Part shown: positions 7,440-14,223 of the stretch, one piece after another
Position numbering within the stretch: position 1 is the stretch's first letter
How the letters are laid out: each line of letters starts with the position of its first letter
NCBI GenBank assembly: GCA_039798705.1
Contig: JBDKFN010000033.1
Location: 1-18,561, forward strand
Length of the DNA stretch: 18,561 nt
Direction: 5' to 3'
Source of the DNA: CAIKLP01 sp039798705
Lineage (GTDB): Bacteria; Bacteroidota; Bacteroidia; Sphingobacteriales; Sphingobacteriaceae
Made by a program: the position numbers and the translations under genes
The notes under the pieces: model-generated
What the model saw: the letters and a program-made list of their open reading frames with translations, nothing else
The model's database searches: none
Told to the model about the DNA's origin: nothing

Positions 7440-9215
7440 TTACATCCTTTCAGGAACTGCAATACCTAATATTGCAAATGACTGTCGAATTACTTTTGCG
7501 GTATTTGCACAAAGCATCAACCTGAAATCTTGTAATTTTTTATCATCTAATTGACTAATTGGATCGTCGTGATAAAACTTATTAAATGCTTTTGCTAATT
7601 CATAAACATAATTTGCAATGATTGCAGGGCTGTAGCTTTCAGCTGCAATGGCTATTTGACTTTCAAATTTATTGAGCTCTAATATTATCGCTAATTCGTT
7701 TGAATTAATGGAATCTATTTCACAATGTGTAGGAATAGGTCTATTTACTTTTCTTAAAATAGATTGAATTCTGGCGTAAGAATATTGAATAAAAGGACCT
7801 GTATTTCCTTGCAAATCGATAGATTCAGAGGGGTCAAACAATAACCTTTTCTTAGGATCAACTTTCAATAAGAAATATTTTAAAGCACCTAAACCAATGG
7901 TTTCATATAATTTATTTTTTTCCTCAACTGGAAAATCATTGATTTTACCCAATGCTTCAGTTTGTGATTTTGCAGATTCAATCATCTCCGCAATTAAATC
8001 ATCCGCATCAACTACTGTTCCTTCTCTCGACTTCATTTTACCACTTGGTAAATCAACCATACCATATGATAAATGATACAAGCCTTTTGCCCAGTCAAAA
8101 CCTAGTTTCTGTAAAATCAGCAATAAAACCTTGAAATGGTAATCTTGCTCATTGCCTACCACATAGATAGAGCGCTTCATGCCAAAATCGCTGTGTTTTA
8201 GCGCTGCTGTGCCCAAATCTTGCGTTATATATACAGAAGTGCCATCGCCTCTCAAAACGAGTTTGTGATCAAGCCCTTCAGCGGTTAAATCAATCCATAC
8301 CGATTGATCTTCTTTTTGATAAAAAACATTTTTCGCAAGGCCTTGTTCAATGATATCTTTTCCTAACAAATAGGTGTTCGATTCATAATAATATTGATCA
8401 AAACTCACCCCCATTGCCTGGTAAGTTTTTTCGAAGCCTGCATAAACCCATGCATTCATTTTTTCCCAAAGTGCAATGGTTTCAGGATCTTTTTCTTCCC
8501 ATTTCAATAGCATGGCTTGAGCAGCTAAAATTAATGGTGCTTGCTTTTTAGCGTCATCTTCAGAAATACCTTGAGCCATTAACTCTTGAATTTCTAATTT
8601 ATAATGTTGATCAAATGATACATAATATTTACCAACCAAATGATCGCCTTTTAAGCCTGAAGATTCGGGGGTTTCACCATTTCCATATTTCAACCATGCC
8701 AACATCGATTTACAAATATGAATTCCCCTATCGTTAATTAAATTAACCTTTATTACATCATAGCCTGCAGCTTTTAATAATTCTGCTAAAGAAAATCCAA
8801 GTAAGTTATTTCTAACATGACCTAAGTGTAATGGCTTGTTGGTATTTGGTGAAGAATATTCAACCATTACTTTTTCGTTTTTGGATGCTAACTGACCAAA
8901 AGTTGCGTTATTATTAATTGAAACCAAAACATCTATCCAATGTTGATCCTTTAAAGCTATATTCAGAAAGCCTTTGAGCACATTGTAACTCTTTACAAAA
9001 TCACAGTTTTTTAATAGATATTCACCAATAATTTGACCTGTTTCTTCAGGCGACTTTTGAGAAAATTTGATAAATGGAAAAGTAACAATGGTTACTTCGC
9101 CTTCAAATTCTTTACGCGTTTCTTGCAATGCAATTGAAGCTAATGGAATTTCTTGACCATTAAAATCAATGATTGCTTGTTGTGTTTTAGAAATTAATTG
9201 TTCTTGAATATTCAT
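7440..9215 (-). CDS. argS: Arginyl-tRNA synthetase
   Basis: This class Ia synthetase of 591 residues charges tRNA-Arg with arginine in the cytoplasm. An ArgS-specific N-terminal (Add-1) domain covers about residues 1-95. The HIGH motif appears as HLGH at 130-133, within SSPNTNKPLHLGHVRNN, which is typical of ArgS. The KMSKS loop is degenerate, as is normal in many ArgS proteins (KMKSREG at 393-399, after GMVDLPSG). The C-terminal helical anticodon-binding DALR domain runs from about 465 to the end (QYSYARIQSILRK ... FYHDDPI). The ATG at 9215 overlaps the stop codon of the arginase gene upstream by one base (TAATG), so translation is probably coupled. Downstream, the VCBS protein gene begins four bases after the stop. 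Confidence 0.97.
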   Translation of the reverse strand: MNIQEQLISKTQQAIIDFNGQEIPLASIALQETRKEFEGEVTIVTFPFIKFSQKSPEETGQIIGEYLLKNCDFVKSYNVLKGFLNIALKDQHWIDVLVSINNNATFGQLASKNEKVMVEYSSPNTNKPLHLGHVRNNLLGFSLAELLKAAGYDVIKVNLINDRGIHICKSMLAWLKYGNGETPESSGLKGDHLVGKYYVSFDQHYKLEIQELMAQGISEDDAKKQAPLILAAQAMLLKWEEKDPETIALWEKMNAWVYAGFEKTYQAMGVSFDQYYYESNTYLLGKDIIEQGLAKNVFYQKEDQSVWIDLTAEGLDHKLVLRGDGTSVYITQDLGTAALKHSDFGMKRSIYVVGNEQDYHFKVLLLILQKLGFDWAKGLYHLSYGMVDLPSGKMKSREGTVVDADDLIAEMIESAKSQTEALGKINDFPVEEKNKLYETIGLGALKYFLLKVDPKKRLLFDPSESIDLQGNTGPFIQYSYARIQSILRKVNRPIPTHCEIDSINSNELAIILELNKFESQIAIAAESYSPAIIANYVYELAKAFNKFYHDDPISQLDDKKLQDFRLMLCANTAKVIRQSFAILGIAVPERM

Positions 9216-10162
9216 TAATCGTTAATCAATTGATTGGTTGCTCTGACTAATATTTCGAAAGCATTTTCTGCCATTAAATTTTCTTTATCTAGGGTTGGGT
9301 TAATTTCAACCATTTCGAAACAACATACTTTAGGGCTTTGCATAAGCCTTGCCACTAAATTTCCTGCTTCTTTCTCTGTGATACCATTAGGGACTGGAGT
9401 TCCCGTACCTTTAGAAATTCCAGCATCCATCGAATCCACATCAAAAGAAACATAAATTATATCACAATGATCTAAATATGCTAAAGATTCAATGGCAATT
9501 TTCTCAACTCCTTTTCTTCTAATTTCTGTGGTCGTAAATTTTTTGATACTAAATTTTTTGATCAAATAATCTTCTTGCTTTTCTGTATCTCTCACCCCAA
9601 TATACACCAAGTCATTCGGCATAATTTTAGGAGAAATACCACCAACATTTTTCAATTGGTACCAATAGTTGATTGTTTCTTGGTCGGGTTTATTGATTTT
9701 CGATTCTACGTTATCTTCCCCTAGTGAAACAGCTATTGGCATTCCATGAATATTTCCAGATGGTGTGGTATAAGGTGTATGAAGGTCGGCGTGAGCGTCA
9801 ATCCAAATAACGCCTAATCGTGATTTTGGATTTGCAGATTTAATTCCTGCAATAGTACCAGCTGCTGTAGAATGATCTCCTGCAAGTACTACAGGAAAAT
9901 CGCCGTTTTTTATAGCACGTGCAACTTCTTCATTAACCCTTTCTAACATGGTTAATACACCTGAAATTCTTTTCGCATGCGTATTTCCTGCAGATTCTAA
10001 AAGCAAATGGTTTTCGTGAGGTACTTCTACTGATTTATATTGTTTAAAAAAACGACTTCCAAAATCAAGTGCAGCAATTTTAATGGCATCAATGCCCATG
10101 CTAGCACCTCTGGTGCCAGCACCCAATTCAGATTTCACTTCAATTACTTTTAAATTCTTCAT
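9215..10162 (-). CDS. rocF: Arginase (ureohydrolase family)
   Basis: The 315-residue enzyme should hydrolyse L-arginine to ornithine and urea using two manganese ions. All metal motifs are present: GDHS with His97, DAHADLHTP with Asp122, His124 and Asp126, and SFDVDSMD with Asp241 and Asp243. Two features favour arginase over agmatinase: SGNIHGMPIA near residue 135 and GTGTPVPNGI near 252. One small departure is SFDVDSMDAG where most family members have a proline after the last Asp (DP). A GTG at 10168 would add two residues; the ATG at 10162 (MKNLKVIEVKSE) is preferred. The stop overlaps the argS start by one base. Upstream, 105 bases separate it from the divergent arginine decarboxylase gene. 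Substrate is inferred from motifs, so formiminoglutamase-like activity cannot be fully excluded. Confidence 0.88.
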   Translation of the reverse strand: MKNLKVIEVKSELGAGTRGASMGIDAIKIAALDFGSRFFKQYKSVEVPHENHLLLESAGNTHAKRISGVLTMLERVNEEVARAIKNGDFPVVLAGDHSTAAGTIAGIKSANPKSRLGVIWIDAHADLHTPYTTPSGNIHGMPIAVSLGEDNVESKINKPDQETINYWYQLKNVGGISPKIMPNDLVYIGVRDTEKQEDYLIKKFSIKKFTTTEIRRKGVEKIAIESLAYLDHCDIIYVSFDVDSMDAGISKGTGTPVPNGITEKEAGNLVARLMQSPKVCCFEMVEINPTLDKENLMAENAFEILVRATNQLIND

Positions 10163-10182
10163 AACCACTGGCTTTTAAAGCA

Positions 10183-10215
10183 ACAAATCCAAAAAATATT
10201 AAAAAATGGATTTGT
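10183..10215. promoter_or_regulatory. 9-bp inverted repeat in the arginase / arginine decarboxylase divergent region (candidate operator)
   Basis: ACAAATCCA at 10183-10191 is the exact reverse complement of TGGATTTGT at 10207-10215. The arm centres are 24 bases apart and the spacer is 15 AT bases. A second, overlapping dyad uses ATTTGTA at 10210-10216 and TACAAAT at 10228-10234 with an 11-base spacer, so ACAAAT/ATTTGT occurs three times in about 50 bases. It lies between two divergent arginine-using genes and upstream of the -7 box at 10243. It does not resemble the enterobacterial ArgR box. A regulator binding here is inference. Confidence 0.45.
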
Positions 10216-10242
10216 ATCTATGTTTTCTACAAATAAATAAAA

Positions 10243-10250
10243 TATCTTTG
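10243..10250 (+). promoter_or_regulatory. Candidate -7 box for arginine decarboxylase
   Basis: TATCTTTG is a perfect TAnnTTTG match, 17 bases before the ATG at 10268, giving a predicted leader of about 10 bases. The -33 position carries only a weak match (TGTTTTC near 10221-10227), as might be expected for a regulated promoter. No equally good box for arginase is visible on the other strand of this gap. Confidence 0.5.
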
Positions 10251-10267
10251 CAACAAACGATAAGATA

Positions 10268-11656
10268 ATGCAAAGTTACAAGGAATTTCTTGATTTAAGC
10301 GTTGGTTTCCCTCAAGAGGGCTTCGAAGTGCACGATGATGAATTATATTTTCATGATTTAAACCTCATGGAAATGATTGAAACTTACGGTTCGCCCCTAA
10401 GGTTCACCTACTTACCTATTGTTTCTAAAAAAATACAACAAGCCAAATTGTGGTTCCAAAGAGCCATAGTCAACAATAATTACCGAGGCAATTACACCTA
10501 TTGTTATTGCACTAAAAGCTCTCATTTTAGACATATTTTAGATGAAGTATTAAAAAATGATGTGCATTTAGAGACCTCTTCGGCTTTTGATATGCCTATT
10601 ATTGATCATTTAGAGAAAAAAGGCATCTTAAACAAAGACATAACAGTTATTTGCAATGGCTACAAAAAAGACCATTATAAGCAATACATTGTAGATATGT
10701 TGCATGATGGTTTCCATAACATCATTCCTATTTTAGATAATAAAGAAGAATTTTATTTCTACGATGATGAACTAGATGTGAATTGTAATTTGGGTATTAG
10801 AATTGCTTCTGAAGAGCAACCAGATTCTCAATTTTACACGAGTCGATTGGGTATTAGAATGGAAGATGTAATCGATTTTTACCATCAAAGAATTGAATCT
10901 CATCCAAATTTTAAAGTGAAATTATTACACTTCTTTATTAATTCGGGTATCAGTGATACGCCATATTATTGGAACGAATTAGAGAAGTATGTTACATTAT
11001 ATTGTAAATTCAAAAAGGTAAACCCAGATTTAACCATTTTAGACATTGGCGGTGGTATGCCTTTCAAAAACTCATTAACATTCGAATTTGATTATGAATA
11101 CATGGTCAACGAAATTGTTAAACGTATCAAAGATATTTGCGCAGAACACCAAGTAATGGAACCAGATATTATTACAGAATTTGGTAAGTACACAGTTTCT
11201 GATGCATCTGGTATTTTATACAAAGTATTAGGTCGGAAGCAACAAAACGATCGTGAAAAATGGCTAATGTTAGATGGTAGTTTCATTACTAACCTACCAG
11301 ACGTTTGGGCAATGAACCAACGTTATATATTATTACCAATTAACAATTGGGATTCTGAATACGAAAAAGTAAACTTAGGTGGTATTACCTGCGACGGACA
11401 AGATTATTATAACCAAGAAGCACATATGAACAATGTGTTCATGCCTAAAACACGTAAAGTGCAATACCTAGGATTTTTCCATACTGGAGCATATCAAGAA
11501 GTATTGGGCGGTTATGGTGGAGTGCACCATTGCTTGTTGCCACATCCAAAACATATTTTAATTCGTAAAAATAGAGATGAAACTTTTAATTACGAAGTAT
11601 TTGGAGAAGAGCAAAATTCTAAGCAAGTAATGAAATTACTTGGTTACGGATCTTAA
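10268..11656 (+). CDS. speA: PLP-dependent arginine decarboxylase (alanine racemase-like barrel fold)
   Basis: This 462-residue protein belongs to the fold-type III decarboxylases (ornithine/arginine/diaminopimelate decarboxylase group). The expected PLP lysine is Lys83 in YCYCTKSSHF. The glycine-rich phosphate-binding stretch is LDIGGGMP at 258-265. The active-site cysteine and aspartate from the partner subunit lie in CDGQD at 375-379. I recognise it as the short arginine decarboxylase of Bacteroidota, which lacks the large insert of the roughly 650-residue E. coli SpeA. The product, agmatine, leads to polyamines. TEFGKY near 303 replaces the EPGR seen in diaminopimelate decarboxylases, which argues against that role. 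The gene is divergent from arginase, an enzyme competing for the same substrate. Its stop codon overlaps the stop of the convergent rluA-like gene within a shared TTAA. Substrate is inferred from family and context. Confidence 0.85.
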   Translation: MQSYKEFLDLSVGFPQEGFEVHDDELYFHDLNLMEMIETYGSPLRFTYLPIVSKKIQQAKLWFQRAIVNNNYRGNYTYCYCTKSSHFRHILDEVLKNDVHLETSSAFDMPIIDHLEKKGILNKDITVICNGYKKDHYKQYIVDMLHDGFHNIIPILDNKEEFYFYDDELDVNCNLGIRIASEEQPDSQFYTSRLGIRMEDVIDFYHQRIESHPNFKVKLLHFFINSGISDTPYYWNELEKYVTLYCKFKKVNPDLTILDIGGGMPFKNSLTFEFDYEYMVNEIVKRIKDICAEHQVMEPDIITEFGKYTVSDASGILYKVLGRKQQNDREKWLMLDGSFITNLPDVWAMNQRYILLPINNWDSEYEKVNLGGITCDGQDYYNQEAHMNNVFMPKTRKVQYLGFFHTGAYQEVLGGYGGVHHCLLPHPKHILIRKNRDETFNYEVFGEEQNSKQVMKLLGYGS

Positions 11657-12372
11657 AGGTCAAACTTTTGCAACATCTTTAACATCGTGTCAAAGTCTTT
11701 AGGATATGGCGCTTCCATGCTTATTGGTGTTCCATCTGCTAACTTAAATTCAATTTTTCTAGCATGCAAAGCAAACCTTTTCATTATGGGTTGCTCTTCT
11801 TGGTCTTTTGACAATCTGTAGTTTCTTTTTATAGAAGATAACATAAAAGGTTTTCCACCGTACAATTCATCGCCTGTGATACTTGCGCGTTGAGTTGCTA
11901 GGTGAATTCTAATTTGATGCATTCTACCAGTTAATGGCTTACATTCAATTAAAGTATAATGTTTGAAATATTGTAATGTTTTGAAATAAGTTTCCGCTTT
12001 CTTTCCATCAATTTTATCAATTTTCACATTACTCTTTCCATAATTTACAATTGGTAAATCAATTAATAAATCATCGAATTTATGATGTCCATCTACAAAT
12101 GCATGGTAAATTTTACTAACCTCACGGTGCTCAAATTGCATACTAATTGCACGGTAGGTTTCTGCATCTTTTGCGATAACCAAAGCCCCAGAGGTCTCTC
12201 TATCTAAACGATGGCAAACCTGTGCATCTGGCAAAAACTGTTTTGCCATTCTAATAATTGTAACCGTATCGCCCGAACGATCATCTAAAGTACTGATGAA
12301 AGCTGGCTTGTTGATTACAATCACATGATCGTCTTCAAATAAAATTAAATCTTTAAAATGCGGAAATTTCAT
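11653..12372 (-). CDS. RluA-family pseudouridine synthase without S4 domain
   Basis: The 239-residue protein is a short RluA-type RNA pseudouridine synthase. The signature CHRLDRETSGALVIAKD contains the catalytic Asp57. RMHQIRIHLATQRASITGDELYG is the conserved C-terminal half of the active site. The protein starts almost at once in the catalytic domain (LILFEDDHVIVINKPA), so there is no S4 domain, unlike the rluD copy at 181-1215. This layout resembles RluA or TruC subtypes, which modify 23S rRNA, tRNA, or both; the target cannot be read from sequence. The gene lies 47 bases after the histidine kinase gene on the same strand, and that gap contains a perfect 16-bp palindrome. Its stop codon TAA overlaps that of the convergent arginine decarboxylase gene by four bases in total (11653-11656). 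Confidence 0.9.
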   Translation of the reverse strand: MKFPHFKDLILFEDDHVIVINKPAFISTLDDRSGDTVTIIRMAKQFLPDAQVCHRLDRETSGALVIAKDAETYRAISMQFEHREVSKIYHAFVDGHHKFDDLLIDLPIVNYGKSNVKIDKIDGKKAETYFKTLQYFKHYTLIECKPLTGRMHQIRIHLATQRASITGDELYGGKPFMLSSIKRNYRLSKDQEEQPIMKRFALHARKIEFKLADGTPISMEAPYPKDFDTMLKMLQKFDL

Positions 12373-12382
12373 AGCACGAAGA

Positions 12383-12398
12383 TAGGCTAATTAGCCTA
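12383..12398. promoter_or_regulatory. Perfect 16-bp palindrome between histidine kinase and rluA-like gene
   Basis: TAGGCTAATTAGCCTA reads identically on both strands and takes up a third of the 47-base gap. As RNA it could form a six-base-pair stem with an AAUU loop, but no U-tract follows on either side, so it is a poor intrinsic terminator. On the minus strand it abuts TATCTTCG (12384-12377), one mismatch from a -7 box, so it could be an operator for the pseudouridine synthase gene. A single palindrome of this length could arise by chance in 18.5 kb. Confidence 0.35.
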
Positions 12399-12419
12399 AA
12401 GCTAAAAACAAATATCTGT

Positions 12420-13451
12420 TTAAGGCTTTTTAAGGGTAAAACCAAAGGTTGTCCCCACATTGATTGTGCTTCTAGCGTGTATCGTTTGATTATGCGCTTC
12501 TATAATATGTTTTACAATACTTAATCCTAAACCAGTTCCCCCGCCATCTCTCGAACGACTTTTGTCTACACGGTAAAATCTTTCAAATAGCCTTGGAATG
12601 TGTTCTTCAGAAATTCCAATTCCATTGTCCGCAACTTCAATCAATACATTTTCATCCATATCATAAATGCCAACCAGAGTTGTTCCATTGTCGTTGCCAT
12701 ATTTGATAGAATTAACAATAAGGTTTATTACGACTTGACGGATACGGTCTTTATCTGCTTCAACCATGAATGGTACGTCACAGCCGTCTTTGAACTTCAA
12801 AGTTATTTCTCTTTTAGCCGCTCTAGAGGCAAGTGTATCAAATATATCATGAATCAATTCATGAATGTCAAATGGTTCCATCTCCATGGTTAGGAAGCCA
12901 GATTCCAATTGTGTAATCGCTTCTAATTCATCAACAAGAGTTGCAATACGATCTGTACTTTTAGCGGCTTTCTTTAAAAATGGAACGGCCACTTCTGGAT
13001 CGTCAATGGCGCCATCTAATAAAGTATTGATATAACCTTGAATATTGAAAATGGGAGTTTTTAATTCGTGAGATACGTTACCTAAGAACTCTTTGCGGTA
13101 CTGTTCCATTTCACGTAATTGTTCAATTTCAGTGAACTTTGCTTCAGCCCAATTTCTAACTTCATTTTCTACATCAGTTATTGGATCGGTCGAATGAAAT
13201 TCAGGAAAACGTGGGCCAACTTTCTTCAACTTTAGGTTGTGTATATTCTTATATACCAATTTTATTTTCCTGTAAATGAAAACTTCGATTGCGTAAATAA
13301 AAAGTATAAAAGTGGTAATGAAAGTAAAAGCCAAAATTGAACTAATGGCAATAATTTTTAATCCTGAAAAATAGACAAAAAGCCCAACAAAAAAAGTAAC
13401 CGCTAAAGCGGTATAAAATGCAATACTCCTGGGTGTTGGGTTTTTATTCAT
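12420..13451 (-). CDS. phoR: PhoR-like membrane sensor histidine kinase
   Basis: The 343-residue kinase has two N-terminal membrane helices at about residues 10-30 and 33-57 with almost no periplasmic loop between them. A linker region follows up to about residue 118, then the HisKA dimerisation domain with the phosphorylated His128 in FLGNVSHELKTPIFNIQGY. The HATPase domain has an N box at 242-249 (INLIVNSI), a G1 box DNGIGI at 275-280, an F box (LFERFYRVD) and a G2 box GGGTGLGLSIV at 303-313. The tiny sensor loop suggests it does not bind an outside ligand directly; PhoR kinases usually sense through transporter partners. No PAS domain is evident in the linker. It lies 15 bases after the PhoB-like regulator gene, its evident partner. 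Phosphate as the signal is inferred from kinase type, partner and the Pho-box-like repeats at 14196-14223. Confidence 0.85.
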   Translation of the reverse strand: MNKNPTPRSIAFYTALAVTFFVGLFVYFSGLKIIAISSILAFTFITTFILFIYAIEVFIYRKIKLVYKNIHNLKLKKVGPRFPEFHSTDPITDVENEVRNWAEAKFTEIEQLREMEQYRKEFLGNVSHELKTPIFNIQGYINTLLDGAIDDPEVAVPFLKKAAKSTDRIATLVDELEAITQLESGFLTMEMEPFDIHELIHDIFDTLASRAAKREITLKFKDGCDVPFMVEADKDRIRQVVINLIVNSIKYGNDNGTTLVGIYDMDENVLIEVADNGIGISEEHIPRLFERFYRVDKSRSRDGGGTGLGLSIVKHIIEAHNQTIHARSTINVGTTFGFTLKKP

Positions 13452-13466
13452 TAAATAAAATTACAA

Positions 13467-14153
13467 TTAAATTTCGAATTTATACCCAACACCTTTAACG
13501 GTAGTTACATAATGATCGCCTAATTTTTCTCTTATTTTTCTGATGTGTACATCTATGGTACGATTTGTTACAACAACTGAATCTTCCCAGATACTATTTA
13601 ATATTCCTTCTCTCGTAAATACTTTACCAGGTTTTGTTGCTAATAAATATAAAAGTTCGAATTCTTTTTTAGCTAATGTAATTTTATTTCCATTTTGGAA
13701 CACAAGGTAAGCCTCTCGATCAATAACCAAATCGCCTATTTCAAGTCTTTTAGAAACTTCAACGTCTGCAATGGTATTTCTTCTCAGAATAGCGTTAATT
13801 CTACTGATTAGTGCGCGTGGTTTAATGGGTTTAGCAATGTAATCGTCAGCACCAACATTGAATCCAGAAATTTCGGAATATTCTTCGCTCCTTGCTGTTA
13901 AAAAAACCATGTAGGTGTTTTTGAATTCAGGCATAGCCCTCAACTGCCTACATGTTTCGATGCCATCTAACTTTGGCATCATGATATCTAATAAAATTAA
14001 GTCCGGATGGTGTTTCTTAGCCATTTGAATAGCTTCAATTCCATTGGTAGCAGTTATGAACAAATAGCCCTCTTTATTTAAGTTATAAGCGATTAACTCC
14101 AAAATATCTGGTTCATCGTCTACAATTAGAATTTTTTGTTTTTCAGTGCTCAT
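13467..14153 (-). CDS. phoB: PhoB-like OmpR-family response regulator
   Basis: The 228-residue regulator has a receiver domain (about 1-122) with acidic residues in ILIVDDEPD, the phosphoacceptor Asp56 in LLDIMMPKLDG, the conserved Thr in LTARSE, and Lys108 in DYIAKPI. The OmpR/PhoB winged-helix DNA-binding domain spans about 133-228, with ITLAKKEFELLYLLATKPGK, the recognition helix region VVTNRTIDVHIRKIREKLG, and the terminal TVKGVGYKFEI hairpin. The length and motifs fit PhoB/PhoP-type activators. ATG at 14153 is the only sensible start. A perfect -7 box and three TTAACA-like repeats with an 11-base period lie in the 70 bases upstream, which suggests positive autoregulation. The kinase gene follows after 15 bases. 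Confidence 0.88.
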   Translation of the reverse strand: MSTEKQKILIVDDEPDILELIAYNLNKEGYLFITATNGIEAIQMAKKHHPDLILLDIMMPKLDGIETCRQLRAMPEFKNTYMVFLTARSEEYSEISGFNVGADDYIAKPIKPRALISRINAILRRNTIADVEVSKRLEIGDLVIDREAYLVFQNGNKITLAKKEFELLYLLATKPGKVFTREGILNSIWEDSVVVTNRTIDVHIRKIREKLGDHYVTTVKGVGYKFEI

Positions 14154-14167
14154 ATTTATTGTTTTAC

Positions 14168-14175
14168 CAAATGTA
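14168..14175 (-). promoter_or_regulatory. Candidate -7 box for the phoB-phoR pair
   Basis: The minus strand reads TACATTTG, a perfect TAnnTTTG match, 14 bases before the ATG at 14153. There is no good -33 TTG at normal spacing. Instead, the nearest Pho-box-like repeat ends 20 bases upstream, where an activator would replace -33 contacts. It lies in the 70-base gap after the TlpA gene. Confidence 0.55.
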
Positions 14176-14195
14176 TATTAGTCATAACACCACAT

Positions 14196-14223
14196 GGTTA
14201 ACTCAATGTTAAATAATTGTAAA
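14196..14223 (-). promoter_or_regulatory. Pho-box-like triple direct repeat (11-base period) upstream of phoB
   Basis: On the minus strand three hexamers are spaced by exactly five bases each: TTTACA (14223-14218), TTAACA (14212-14207) and TTAACC (14201-14196). The 11-base period puts them on one face of the helix. This is the known arrangement for PhoP of Bacillus (TTAACA-like repeats with about 5-base spacers) and for PhoB-family tandem binding in general. The first repeat begins right after the TlpA stop codon. Position upstream of the -7 box fits an activator site. Binding by the adjacent regulator is inferred. Confidence 0.6.

Noticed and set aside
7436..7462. Longer VCBS protein from ATG 7462
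   Set aside because: It would overlap argS by 23 bases and put nine polar residues before an otherwise ideal signal peptide.
9215..10162. Agmatinase instead of arginase
   Set aside because: The NIHGMP and GTGTPVPNG segments are arginase-type, although the neighbouring arginine decarboxylase would also make an agmatinase plausible.
10163..10168. GTG start for arginase at 10168
   Set aside because: Adds only two residues; ATG 10162 is the stronger codon and matches the usual start.
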